From Acidisarcina sp. (lineage in GTDB: Bacteria > Acidobacteriota > Blastocatellia > Pyrinomonadales > Pyrinomonadaceae): a stretch of DNA of 8,858 nt. Shown here one piece after another: positions 1 through 5,605 of this stretch; position 1 is the first letter of the stretch; every line of letters begins with the position of its first letter. The notes under the pieces were generated by a model. The model ran no database searches. It saw only the letters and a program-made list of their open reading frames with translations, and was not told the origin of the DNA. A program made the translations under genes and the position numbers. The stretch is taken from positions 1 through 8,858 of the forward strand of contig JAJNPX010000128.1 of assembly GCA_021155145.1 (NCBI GenBank), given 5' to 3'.

Positions 1-203
1 TCGATCTCGAACAGCACATAATGGCCCTCGGTCTTTTTCTCGATCGGGTATGCCAGCGGCCGGCGGCCGATGTCGTCCATTCTCACGACCGTTCCGCCCT
101 CTTTCTCGATCACTTTCCCGACGGCCTCGTTCAGCTTAGCCACACGATCTGCCGGCGTCTCCGGATCGACGATATACATTACTTCGTAAGTTCTTTGTGC
201 CAA
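1..203 (-). CDS. rpsF: 30S ribosomal protein S6, N-terminal part (cut by window edge)
   Basis: S6 is a small-subunit ribosomal protein that binds 16S rRNA as a pair with S18. The visible 67 residues begin LAQRTYEVMYIVDPET, and the segment ending GHYVLFEI is the classic S6 beta strand; the C-terminal part lies beyond the left edge. The start is a TTG at 201-203, chosen because a strong Shine-Dalgarno (GGGAGGA, 211-217 on the minus strand) lies 7 nt upstream and the family signature TYEVMYIV follows at residue 5. It is the last visible gene of the minus-strand housekeeping block, 66 nt after pth. In many bacteria rpsF is followed by ssb, rpsR and rplI, which would lie outside the window. Identification is firm; only the start codon is an inference. 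Confidence 0.93.
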   Translation of the reverse strand, partial: MAQRTYEVMYIVDPETPADRVAKLNEAVGKVIEKEGGTVVRMDDIGRRPLAYPIEKKTEGHYVLFEI

Positions 204-240
204 CTTCTTTTCCTCCCTTTGGCTTCTCCAGCCTCGGCTC

Positions 241-268
241 CTTATATCGGCCGAAGCAGAAAGGTCAT
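241..268 (-). promoter_or_regulatory. candidate sigma70-like promoter upstream of rpsF
   Basis: On the minus strand, ATGACC (268 to 263, 4 of 6 to the -35 consensus) is followed after 16 nt by TATAAG (246 to 241, 5 of 6 to the -10 consensus). It lies in the 66-nt spacer after the pth stop and would start transcription near 234, leaving a leader of about 30 nt before the TTG start of rpsF. That would let rpsF be expressed separately from pth. Seen by eye only. Confidence 0.3.
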
Positions 269-269
269 T

Positions 270-854
270 CTAATTAAATTCCGCCATTGCCTTTTCCACG
301 CCGACCGAAATAACGGTGCGGACGGCCTCGGCGCTTCGCTTCAAAACACTCTCAACCTTTTCGGCCTCGCTCTTCGCAAAATTCTGCAGAACGAAGTCCC
401 TCGTATTCGAGACCGGATGCTCAGGCATAATGCCTATCCGCAGCCGGATAAAATCATTCGTACCCAGCCGCTCGATGATCGACCTCAGCCCGTTGTGCCC
501 GCCGTGTGTCCCTCTGGGCCGAAGCCTTATGGAACCGAGCGGAAGTGCGAGGTCGTCGGAGATCACTATCAGGTTCTCGATCCCCCGGCCCGGTTTTGCG
601 ACCAGGCAGCTTACCGCGTCGCCGCTCAGATTCATGAACGTCTGCGGTTTTGCCAATTCGACGACCGTGCCGCCGATCATCGCCCTTCCGACCAGAGCCC
701 TGCATTCGTCACGCTTGACCTGCGTCTGCTCCTCGGCGGCGATCAGATCGACGACCATAAAGCCGAGATTGTGCCTCGTCCGTTGATACGCCGTGCCCGG
801 ATTTCCGAGCCCGACGATCAGCCACGAATTTCGAGTTCCAATTTCGGTCGTCAT
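270..854 (-). CDS. pth: peptidyl-tRNA hydrolase (Pth family)
   Basis: Hydrolyses the ester bond of peptidyl-tRNA dropped by stalled ribosomes, recycling tRNA in the cytoplasm. The 194-residue length is typical. The N-terminal motif GLGNPG (15-20) carries Asn18, and RHNLGF carries the catalytic His28. KPQTFMNLSG (69-78) carries Asn75. ISDDLALP supplies the His-activating Asp100, and THGGHNGLRS carries Asn121. These match E. coli Asn10, His20, Asn68, Asp93 and Asn114. The ATG at 852-854 lies 9 nt after the L25 stop with no clear Shine-Dalgarno, so translation is probably coupled to rplY. The rplY-pth-rpsF order is common in bacteria. Nothing in the protein looks degraded. Confidence 0.96.
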   Translation of the reverse strand: MTTEIGTRNSWLIVGLGNPGTAYQRTRHNLGFMVVDLIAAEEQTQVKRDECRALVGRAMIGGTVVELAKPQTFMNLSGDAVSCLVAKPGRGIENLIVISDDLALPLGSIRLRPRGTHGGHNGLRSIIERLGTNDFIRLRIGIMPEHPVSNTRDFVLQNFAKSEAEKVESVLKRSAEAVRTVISVGVEKAMAEFN

Positions 855-863
855 CGGACCGGG

Positions 864-1514
864 CTATTCGCCCTTCGGCTCGTCGGCTGCGGGCTCTTCG
901 CCCTCGACCACCGGTTCGGCACCTTCCTCGGCGACCTGCGGTTCGAGCTCGGCTTCCTTGACGATGACGATCGATGCGATGACCGTCTCCGGAGCCTCGT
1001 GTATCTCGATACCTTCGCCGACCCTGATGTCCGAAACGTGGATCGCATGCCCCGCTTCGAGGCCGCTCACATCGATGTCGATGGATTCCGGCGTCTTCGC
1101 GGGTTCGCACAGCACCTTGATCTCACGCATCGTCTGCGAGAGGATGGCGCCCTCTTCCTCGAGTCCTTTCGGCTCACCGATAAGGTGGATCTGAACGGTC
1201 ATCTCGATCTTTTCGCCGCGGGCAAAGCGTCTCAGGTCGGCGTGTATCAGCCGTCCCCTTAACACATCGATCTGGCGGTCCTGAAAGATGACATCGTTGA
1301 CGTCGCCGTCGACATCGAGCGAGAACACCGTATTGACACCTGAATCCGATCGGAGGATCGCGGCAAGGTCCTTAAGCTCAGCCACGGCCGCCATACTCTC
1401 GGTACCGCCGCCATAAACTACGACGGGCACCTTACCCTCGGCACGGAGCCGGCGGTTGCTGTTCTTATTGCCGCCTTCCTTCTTCTGAGCCTTGATCACA
1501 AATTTTTCAGCCAT
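864..1514 (-). CDS. rplY: 50S ribosomal protein L25, general stress protein CTC type
   Basis: Binds 5S rRNA in the large ribosomal subunit. The 216-residue protein has the long CTC/TL5 architecture. Residues 1 to about 95 form the 5S-binding domain, with the signatures RRLRAEGKVPVVVYG (21-35) and HADLRRF (91-97). Residues about 100 to 185 form the second beta domain, with GEPKGLEEEGAILSQ. An acidic Glu/Pro/Ala tail follows to residue 216. The reading frame stays open upstream to an ATG at 1580, but those 22 extra residues are encoded by a degenerate heptamer repeat and are not part of the family. I chose the ATG at 1512-1514, where MAEKFVIKAQ matches a normal L25 start and an AGGT lies 7 nt upstream. 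prs is upstream and pth follows after 9 nt. Confidence 0.94.
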   Translation of the reverse strand: MAEKFVIKAQKKEGGNKNSNRRLRAEGKVPVVVYGGGTESMAAVAELKDLAAILRSDSGVNTVFSLDVDGDVNDVIFQDRQIDVLRGRLIHADLRRFARGEKIEMTVQIHLIGEPKGLEEEGAILSQTMREIKVLCEPAKTPESIDIDVSGLEAGHAIHVSDIRVGEGIEIHEAPETVIASIVIVKEAELEPQVAEEGAEPVVEGEEPAADEPKGE

Positions 1515-1525
1515 AACGTTTACCT

Positions 1526-1560
1526 GGTTCAAAGTCCAAGGTTCGAAGTTCCAGGCTCCA
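1526..1560. repeat. degenerate 7-nt tandem repeat array in the prs-rplY spacer
   Basis: Five consecutive heptamers read on the plus strand: GGTTCAA, AGTCCAA, GGTTCGA, AGTTCCA and GGCTCCA, consensus RGTYCMA or close to it. Three more diverged units (AGACCCT, GAACTCT, GAACATC) continue to 1581. The array fills most of the 77-nt gap between the prs stop and the rplY start, and ends directly next to the rplY Shine-Dalgarno. Heptamer arrays of this general kind are known in intergenic DNA of some bacteria, such as the STRR sequences of cyanobacteria; kinship with those is not claimed. Confidence 0.7.
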
Positions 1561-1591
1561 AGACCCTGAACTCTGAACATCGGATCGGTCC

Positions 1592-2548
1592 TTACAAAAA
1601 CAGAGACGAAACGCTGGTCTCGTCATGTATCGAATTGATCGCCGAAGCGAGCAGTTTCCCGACGCTTAAAACTTCTATCTTTCCAGAATCGAGCAGCCGT
1701 TTGGACCCCTCGCCGAGCGGGATCGAATTGGTCACAACGATCTTTTTCAAATACGATGCGTTGATGTTATCGGCCGCCTTCCCTGACAGGACGGCATGCG
1801 AAAAACATGCGAGCACCTCGTTCGCACCCGCCTCATGGAGAGCTTTCGCCACTTTGCAGATCGTACCGCCGGTATCGCACATATCATCCACGATTAGGCA
1901 GTTCTTGCCATCGACCTCGCCGACGATATTCATCACGTCAGCCTCGTTCGCGCGCTCGCGCCGCTTATCGCAGAGTGCGAGGCCCGCGTCGAGCCGTTTG
2001 GCATACGCCCGGGCACGTTCCGCACCGCCGGTGTCCGGGGCGACCACGACGAGATTCTCGATCTTGTTCTGGTTGAAATACTCAACAATGATCGGCCTGG
2101 CATAGAGGTGGTCGACCGGGATATCAAAGAATCCCTGGATCTGCGAGGCGTGAAGGTCGATCGTCAAAACCCTCTGTGCCCCGGCCTTTACGATCAGGTT
2201 CGATACGAGCTTTGCCGAGATCGGCACCCGCGGGCGGTCCTTTTTATCAGAACGGGCATAGCCAAAATAAGGCATTACCGCCGTCACTCTGGCCGCCGAT
2301 GCCCGGACGAACGCATCGATCATTATGAGCAGCTCCATCAGATTCTGGTCTGACGGCGGGCAGGTCGGCTGAACGATGAAGACGTCCGAACCACGGACGT
2401 TCTCACCGATCGAGAAATTGAACTCGCCATCGGAGAACCGATCGGTCACGGCGGAGCCCAGATCGAGGTTCAGCTCGGAGCAGATCTCTTCCGCCAGAGG
2501 CCGGTTCGCATTTCCCGCAAATATCTTTATGTTGCCCGTAACGCTCAT
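1592..2548 (-). CDS. prs: ribose-phosphate pyrophosphokinase (PRPP synthase, class I)
   Basis: Transfers pyrophosphate from ATP to ribose 5-phosphate, giving PRPP for purine, pyrimidine, His, Trp and NAD synthesis. The 318-residue length is normal. Visible motifs are the N-terminal IKIFAGNANRPLAEEI, PYFGYARSDKKDRPRVPIS (93-111), and the class I signature DLHASQIQGFFDIPVDHL (131-148) with the metal ligand His133. The catalytic flexible loop DKRRERANEADVMN starts at 194. The PRPP-binding loop VDDMCDTGGTI (220-230) has Cys-Asp-Thr-Gly-Gly where Ile-Asp-Thr-Ala-Gly is usual, a mild variation. An in-frame stop lies at 2567-2569, so the ATG at 2546-2548 is the only nearby ATG start. Its AGGAG abuts the ATG with no spacing, which is unusual. 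Upstream is a tRNA-Gln with a terminator between them. Confidence 0.96.
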   Translation of the reverse strand: MSVTGNIKIFAGNANRPLAEEICSELNLDLGSAVTDRFSDGEFNFSIGENVRGSDVFIVQPTCPPSDQNLMELLIMIDAFVRASAARVTAVMPYFGYARSDKKDRPRVPISAKLVSNLIVKAGAQRVLTIDLHASQIQGFFDIPVDHLYARPIIVEYFNQNKIENLVVVAPDTGGAERARAYAKRLDAGLALCDKRRERANEADVMNIVGEVDGKNCLIVDDMCDTGGTICKVAKALHEAGANEVLACFSHAVLSGKAADNINASYLKKIVVTNSIPLGEGSKRLLDSGKIEVLSVGKLLASAINSIHDETSVSSLFL

Positions 2549-2574
2549 CTCCTGTCTGCCCGGTGCTCACAAAC

Positions 2575-2604
2575 GCAATACCTGACGGCACCGTGCAAAA
2601 TCAA
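2575..2604 (-). promoter_or_regulatory. weak candidate promoter for prs
   Basis: On the minus strand TTGATT (2604 to 2599) and TATTGC (2580 to 2575) are separated by 18 nt, within the only stretch between the tRNA terminator and the prs start. The -35 matches consensus at 4 of 6 positions and the -10 at 3 of 6. It is proposed mainly because prs needs some transcript source if the upstream terminator works. Confidence 0.2.
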
Positions 2605-2635
2605 AACGGCTGCCTGTTTGTCTCCAGACAGCCGT
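2597..2635 (-). terminator. intrinsic terminator after tRNA-Gln
   Basis: On the minus strand an 11-bp stem, ACGGCTGTCTG with CAGGCAGCCGT and one U-G wobble, encloses the 8-nt loop GAGACAAA. It is followed by the U-rich run TTTTGATTTT. The plus-strand reading has an A-C mismatch at the wobble position, so the structure favours minus-strand transcription. It begins 16 nt after the encoded CCA of tRNA-Gln, and would separate the ispE-tRNA transcript from prs. Confidence 0.75.
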
Positions 2636-2651
2636 CTCCGATGCTTAAAAT

Positions 2652-2726
2652 TGGCTGGGGCGGGAGGATTCGAACCTACGAATGCCGGATCCAAAGACCG
2701 GTGCCTTACCACTTGGCTACGCCCCA
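2652..2726 (-). tRNA. tRNA-Gln (anticodon UUG)
   Basis: A full cloverleaf with encoded GCCA 3' end, 75 nt as in E. coli tRNA-Gln. The acceptor stem TGGGGCG pairs perfectly with CGCCCCA; the U1-A72 pair is typical of bacterial tRNA-Gln. The D arm is GCCAAGTGGTAAGGC. The anticodon loop CTTTGGA gives anticodon TTG, reading CAA and CAG. The T loop is TTCGAAT. Two stem defects are visible: a U-U opposition at 31-39 closing the anticodon loop, and a U-C opposition in the T stem (GTAGG against CCTCC). Neither removes the identity elements, so I call it a tRNA gene rather than a pseudogene. It lies 29 nt after the ispE stop and is probably processed from a shared transcript. Confidence 0.95.
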
Positions 2727-2755
2727 ATGCTAATTTCAGAAACTATCGGAAACGG

Positions 2756-3652
2756 CTAATACGCTATTTCAAGCGCCTCGCGATACTGTTCTCGCGATAT
2801 AGCCGCTACGGCAAACTTTCGCCAGTTGACCTCATTGTCAAGGGCTTTCAGTGCAGCTTGCCGTGTCTCATCTTTGTCAAAAATTCCGAAAACGCTTGCT
2901 CCGCTGCCGCTCATCAGGGCCCTTTCGGCTCCCAAGGCGATGAGTGTCTGCTTTGCCTTCCCGATCTCGGGAAAGTCAGCAAACACGGTAGCTTCGAAAT
3001 CGTTTATCAGCGTCGAACCGAGAAAATCCCTGGTATCTGCCTCAGAACGACAAACTCGAAGAATACGATTCGCCTCCTCGTTTGTCAAGTTTTGAGCCCG
3101 TAAACGCTCATAGGCCCGGGCCGTGGAGACGTGGACGTCCGGCGTCACTATCAAAAGGTGCTCACCGCCCCTGAGGTCGTCGATCGGCTCGATCTGCGTA
3201 CCGCGTCCGGTGCCGATGGCGGTGCCGCCGATCAGGAAAAAAGGCACGTCGGAGCCGACCTCGCCGGCGGCCATGATAAGTTCGCCATCGCTGAGGTTCA
3301 GCGACCACAGCCTCGCAAGGCCGATGAGCGACGCCGCGGCATTCGACGAACCGCCGCCGAGCCCGCCGCCCATCGGTATTCGTTTCTGAAGATGGATCGA
3401 CGCCCCGACCGCGATGCCATAGCGGGCCCGCAATATCTCGGCCGCTTTAATTATCAGGTTCGTTCCATCTGTCGGGACCGCCTCATCGTCGCAGGTCAGC
3501 GAGACGCCCGATGGCGCTGCATCAAACGTCAATGTGTCGTGAAGCGAAACGGTCTGAAAGACCGTGAATATGTCGTGAAAGCCGTCTTCACGGCGGCCAA
3601 GCACCCGCAGGTGGAGGTTGACCTTTGCAAAAGACGGGATCGAGAACGGCAT
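2756..3652 (-). CDS. ispE: 4-diphosphocytidyl-2-C-methyl-D-erythritol kinase
   Basis: Fourth committed enzyme of the MEP pathway: phosphorylates CDP-ME with ATP on the way to isoprenoid precursors. A 298-residue GHMP-superfamily kinase. SFAKVNLHLRVLGRREDGFH near the N terminus contains the conserved Lys10. The ATP-binding loop PMGGGLGGGSSNAAA spans 93-107. VGSDVPFFL carries the catalytic Asp135. The third GHMP motif is MSGSGASVFG (247-256). An in-frame TGA lies two codons upstream of the ATG at 3650-3652, which fixes the start, although the nearest good Shine-Dalgarno (GGAGG) is too far upstream to serve it well. The gene heads the ispE, tRNA-Gln, prs, rplY, pth, rpsF series. Its promoter must lie in the roughly 50 nt before it, after the CAP gene terminator, but none is clear. 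Confidence 0.96.
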   Translation of the reverse strand: MPFSIPSFAKVNLHLRVLGRREDGFHDIFTVFQTVSLHDTLTFDAAPSGVSLTCDDEAVPTDGTNLIIKAAEILRARYGIAVGASIHLQKRIPMGGGLGGGSSNAAASLIGLARLWSLNLSDGELIMAAGEVGSDVPFFLIGGTAIGTGRGTQIEPIDDLRGGEHLLIVTPDVHVSTARAYERLRAQNLTNEEANRILRVCRSEADTRDFLGSTLINDFEATVFADFPEIGKAKQTLIALGAERALMSGSGASVFGIFDKDETRQAALKALDNEVNWRKFAVAAISREQYREALEIAY

Positions 3653-3705
3653 CGTTCAAGGATACACACCGCCAATTCCACCTCCAAAGGCAGACATCAG
3701 GAGAC

Positions 3706-3741
3706 AAAAAAATCGTGCCGCGGGATCGACCCGGCGGCACG
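3706..3741 (-). terminator. intrinsic terminator of the CAP-domain gene
   Basis: On the minus strand a strong GC stem (CGTGCCG with CGGCACG, extended by one further pair, a one-base bulge and three more G-C pairs) closes the 5-nt loop TCGAT. It is followed by A and seven T. It lies 26 nt after the CAP-domain protein stop and 53 nt before the ispE start, separating the two units. Confidence 0.88.
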
Positions 3742-3767
3742 TGCTCCCTACCCCACGCAGCAAAGTC

Positions 3768-4352
3768 CTACTTGGCTAAGAAAACTTGTGTAAAATATAC
3801 GGCCCCGTCGGCCGTGACCGCGACACCTATCGCTGAATCGCGCCATTGCCCGTTCAGAATGTTCTTTTTGTGCGAGGTTGACTGCATCCATTTATCGACC
3901 GCTGTCGTCGCCGGATCTTCGTAGCCCTTCATATAGGCGATGTTCTCGCCGATCGCCATCCAATTGAAGATGCCGAGCTTGGCCGCACGGTCATCCACGT
4001 ATCCTCCCGTCGCATCCTTGTGGCTAAAGAACTTCCCGTTCGCCATATTTTCCGAGTGCATCCGGGCGAGGGCGACGATGGTCTCGTCCCACTGCAGCGA
4101 CCGCAAGCCGTTGGCCTGCCGCTGGGCATTCATAAGCTCGAAAGCCCGGGCCTCAAGCTGATTCGCCGAGCCCATCTCGCGCGTGGTGAGCGCGGCCTTT
4201 TCGATGCGGACCGGAGCCGGCTGCTTCGTGCGGCTGCTTCCGATCACGTCCACAAGAATAGGACGAGGTTTATTTGCCTGAGCGAACGCCGAATTGACGA
4301 ACATGGCCAGTGCAAAAGCAATAATGTAGATGATGTATAGGGAAGATCTCAA
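3768..4352 (-). CDS. secreted CAP-domain (SCP/PR1-like, YkwD type) protein
   Basis: Residues 1-24 form a Sec signal peptide: Arg near the start, hydrophobic core YIIYIIAFALAMFVN, and AFA before Gln25 as the cleavage site. A variable linker runs to about residue 65, followed by one CAP domain at about 66-194. Conserved pieces are LMNAQRQANGL, ARMHSENMA, FFSHKDATGG with His111, IGENIAY with Glu136, AVDKWMQSTSHKKNILN with His161, and IGVAV...YFTQVF. His111, Glu136 and His161 correspond to the usual CAP cavity residues. The start is a TTG at 4350-4352 with GAGG four nt away; the only upstream GTG is followed by a stop. CAP proteins act outside the cytoplasm and bacterial members have varied or unknown roles, so no precise function is given. 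It has its own terminator. Confidence 0.88.
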   Translation of the reverse strand: MRSSLYIIYIIAFALAMFVNSAFAQANKPRPILVDVIGSSRTKQPAPVRIEKAALTTREMGSANQLEARAFELMNAQRQANGLRSLQWDETIVALARMHSENMANGKFFSHKDATGGYVDDRAAKLGIFNWMAIGENIAYMKGYEDPATTAVDKWMQSTSHKKNILNGQWRDSAIGVAVTADGAVYFTQVFLAK

Positions 4353-4581
4353 ATTACCTCACTTCGGCAGTCGGGCTTTCCGCCACACGCGGGGGCGGTC
4401 CCTTTACTTTGCGTCCGTCGCTAAAATTGCGGCGGTTGCCTTTTCGGTTAAGGTCTGCGGATAGGGTGATATCCGATATTCAATTTCGGGAGCAGCCTGT
4501 CAGGGTCCTGCCTCCGTTAGAAGAAAATTGCGAATTATACGGGCTTTCCACAATTCTCTGCCGTCCCGTAGGACCTATGGA

Positions 4582-4587
4582 TACAAT
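4582..4587 (+). promoter_or_regulatory. candidate -10 element for iaaA
   Basis: TACAAT matches the sigma70 -10 consensus at 5 of 6 positions, but no good -35 lies at the right distance. It would give a leader of about 85 nt containing the CCGTC/GACGG hairpin. A competing element nearer the gene is listed next. Confidence 0.2.
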
Positions 4588-4668
4588 ATTTCAAGCCGTC
4601 CGCGACGGAAAGCAAAATCCCATCGCTTCTGCCATTTTGACCGATTCGCCCGACGCATTTTGTTAGGG

Positions 4669-4674
4669 TAAACT
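4669..4674 (+). promoter_or_regulatory. candidate -10 element giving leaderless iaaA mRNA
   Basis: TAAACT (form TANNNT) ends 6 nt before the iaaA ATG, so transcription would start at or near the A of the start codon. This agrees with the complete lack of a Shine-Dalgarno in the preceding bases (aactgcgttt). A TTGACC lies at 4637-4642, but 26 nt away it is too distant to be its standard -35. Confidence 0.25.
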
Positions 4675-4680
4675 GCGTTT

Positions 4681-5598
4681 ATGAGCAAGTGCGCCTTGGC
4701 TATTCATGGTGGTGCGGGAACGATACTCCGATCGTTGATGACGCCCGAACTCGAAGAGCAGTACCGCAGCGGCCTTCAGGAAGCTCTCAGATCAGGCTGG
4801 GCAGTATTGGAAAGCGGCGGGACATCGCTCGATGCGGTCGAGGCCGCCGTTGTTTCGCTCGAGGATTGCCCGCTCTTTAACGCCGGCCGCGGTTCTGTCT
4901 TCACACACGAAGGCAAGACCGAGATGGACGCCTGCGTGATGGACGGCTCGCGGGTCAGGGCCGGCGCGGTCGCCGCCGTGAGAAATGTAAAGAATCCGGT
5001 CAGGCTGGCCCGCCTCGTAATGGAGCGCACGGAACACGTCCTGCTTGCGGGCGGAGGAGCCGATCTTTTTGCCGAGGAGGCCGAGGTCGAACTTCGCGAC
5101 AACACATACTTCTACACGGACTTTCGCTGGAAACAGCTCGAAGAGGCTATCGAGACCGGGCGTGTTCAACTGGATCATTCCGCGCCGAAGCCAATGGGTA
5201 CCGTTGGAGCCGTCGCGTGCGACAAGAACGGCCGACTCGCCGCCGGCACATCAACCGGAGGAATGACAAACAAGAAATTCGGCCGCATCGGCGACACGGC
5301 CATCGTCGGGGCCGGCACCTACGCCGATGGGCTCTGTGCCGTCTCTTGCACCGGCCACGGCGAATATTTCATGCGCGGCGTGACCGCTTACGACGTCGCG
5401 GCACGGATGAGATATAAAGGCATCTCACTCGAAGATGCCGCGTCCGAGACCATTGCACACCTGACCTCGACCGGCGGCGAAGGCGGTTTGATCGCCGTCG
5501 ATGGCAATGGGAACATCACATTGCCGTTCAATTGTGAGGGAATGTACCGCGCCAGCATATCGACCGGCTCCGATCCCGCGATCGAGATCTACAAATGA
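4681..5598 (+). CDS. iaaA: isoaspartyl peptidase / L-asparaginase (plant-type, Ntn-hydrolase)
   Basis: Cleaves beta-aspartyl dipeptides and often L-asparagine. The 305-residue precursor cuts itself before a threonine, which then becomes the N-terminal nucleophile. Visible features are AIHGGAG (7-13), NAGRGSVF (67-74), the self-cleavage site KPMGTVGAVA with nucleophile Thr174, STGGMTNKKFGRIGDTAIVGAGTYAD with substrate-binding Arg202 and Asp205, and CTGHGEYF. Thr174, Arg202 and Asp205 match E. coli Thr179, Arg207 and Asp210. The ATG at 4681 fits the family N terminus but has no Shine-Dalgarno. The gene converges on cphA with 7 nt between the stops. In this setting the likely substrate is beta-Asp-Arg released from cyanophycin, giving free Asp and Arg; the substrate is inferred from context. 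Confidence 0.93.
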   Translation: MSKCALAIHGGAGTILRSLMTPELEEQYRSGLQEALRSGWAVLESGGTSLDAVEAAVVSLEDCPLFNAGRGSVFTHEGKTEMDACVMDGSRVRAGAVAAVRNVKNPVRLARLVMERTEHVLLAGGGADLFAEEAEVELRDNTYFYTDFRWKQLEEAIETGRVQLDHSAPKPMGTVGAVACDKNGRLAAGTSTGGMTNKKFGRIGDTAIVGAGTYADGLCAVSCTGHGEYFMRGVTAYDVAARMRYKGISLEDAASETIAHLTSTGGEGGLIAVDGNGNITLPFNCEGMYRASISTGSDPAIEIYK

Positions 5599-5605
5599 AC
5601 GCTCG

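Larger units (their letters stand above)
4353..4680. other. divergent intergenic region between the CAP gene and iaaA
   Basis: This 328-nt gap holds no credible gene; the one plus-strand reading frame in it (4409-4666) has no ribosome site or family resemblance. It contains small perfect hairpins: CGGATA with TATCCG around GGGTGA (4458-4475), CAGG with CCTG (4501-4510), TAGG with CCTA (4569-4577), and CCGTC with GACGG (4596-4608). Candidate promoter elements for iaaA are listed separately. No convincing minus-strand promoter for the CAP gene could be picked out by eye. No regulator site is recognised. Confidence 0.5.

Noticed and set aside
21..1262. Long plus-strand open frame opposite pth and rplY
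   Set aside because: It is antisense to two clearly recognised genes, shows no family resemblance, and is explained by GC-rich codon use of the real genes.
1515..1580. Extended N terminus of L25 from the ATG at 1578-1580
   Set aside because: The added residues come from the heptamer array and do not fit the family start; the ATG at 1512-1514 has a better context.
2545..2727. Short minus-strand frame covering tRNA-Gln and the terminator
   Set aside because: Its translation simply reads through the tRNA and the hairpin; the sequence is fully explained by RNA features.
4458..4475. Perfect 6-bp hairpin as a terminator or operator
   Set aside because: No U-tract follows on either strand and no regulator site is recognised; kept only as part of the intergenic description.
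4409..4666. 85-codon plus-strand frame in the intergenic region before iaaA
   Set aside because: TTG start without a ribosome site, irregular composition, overlaps likely promoter elements and no recognisable domain.
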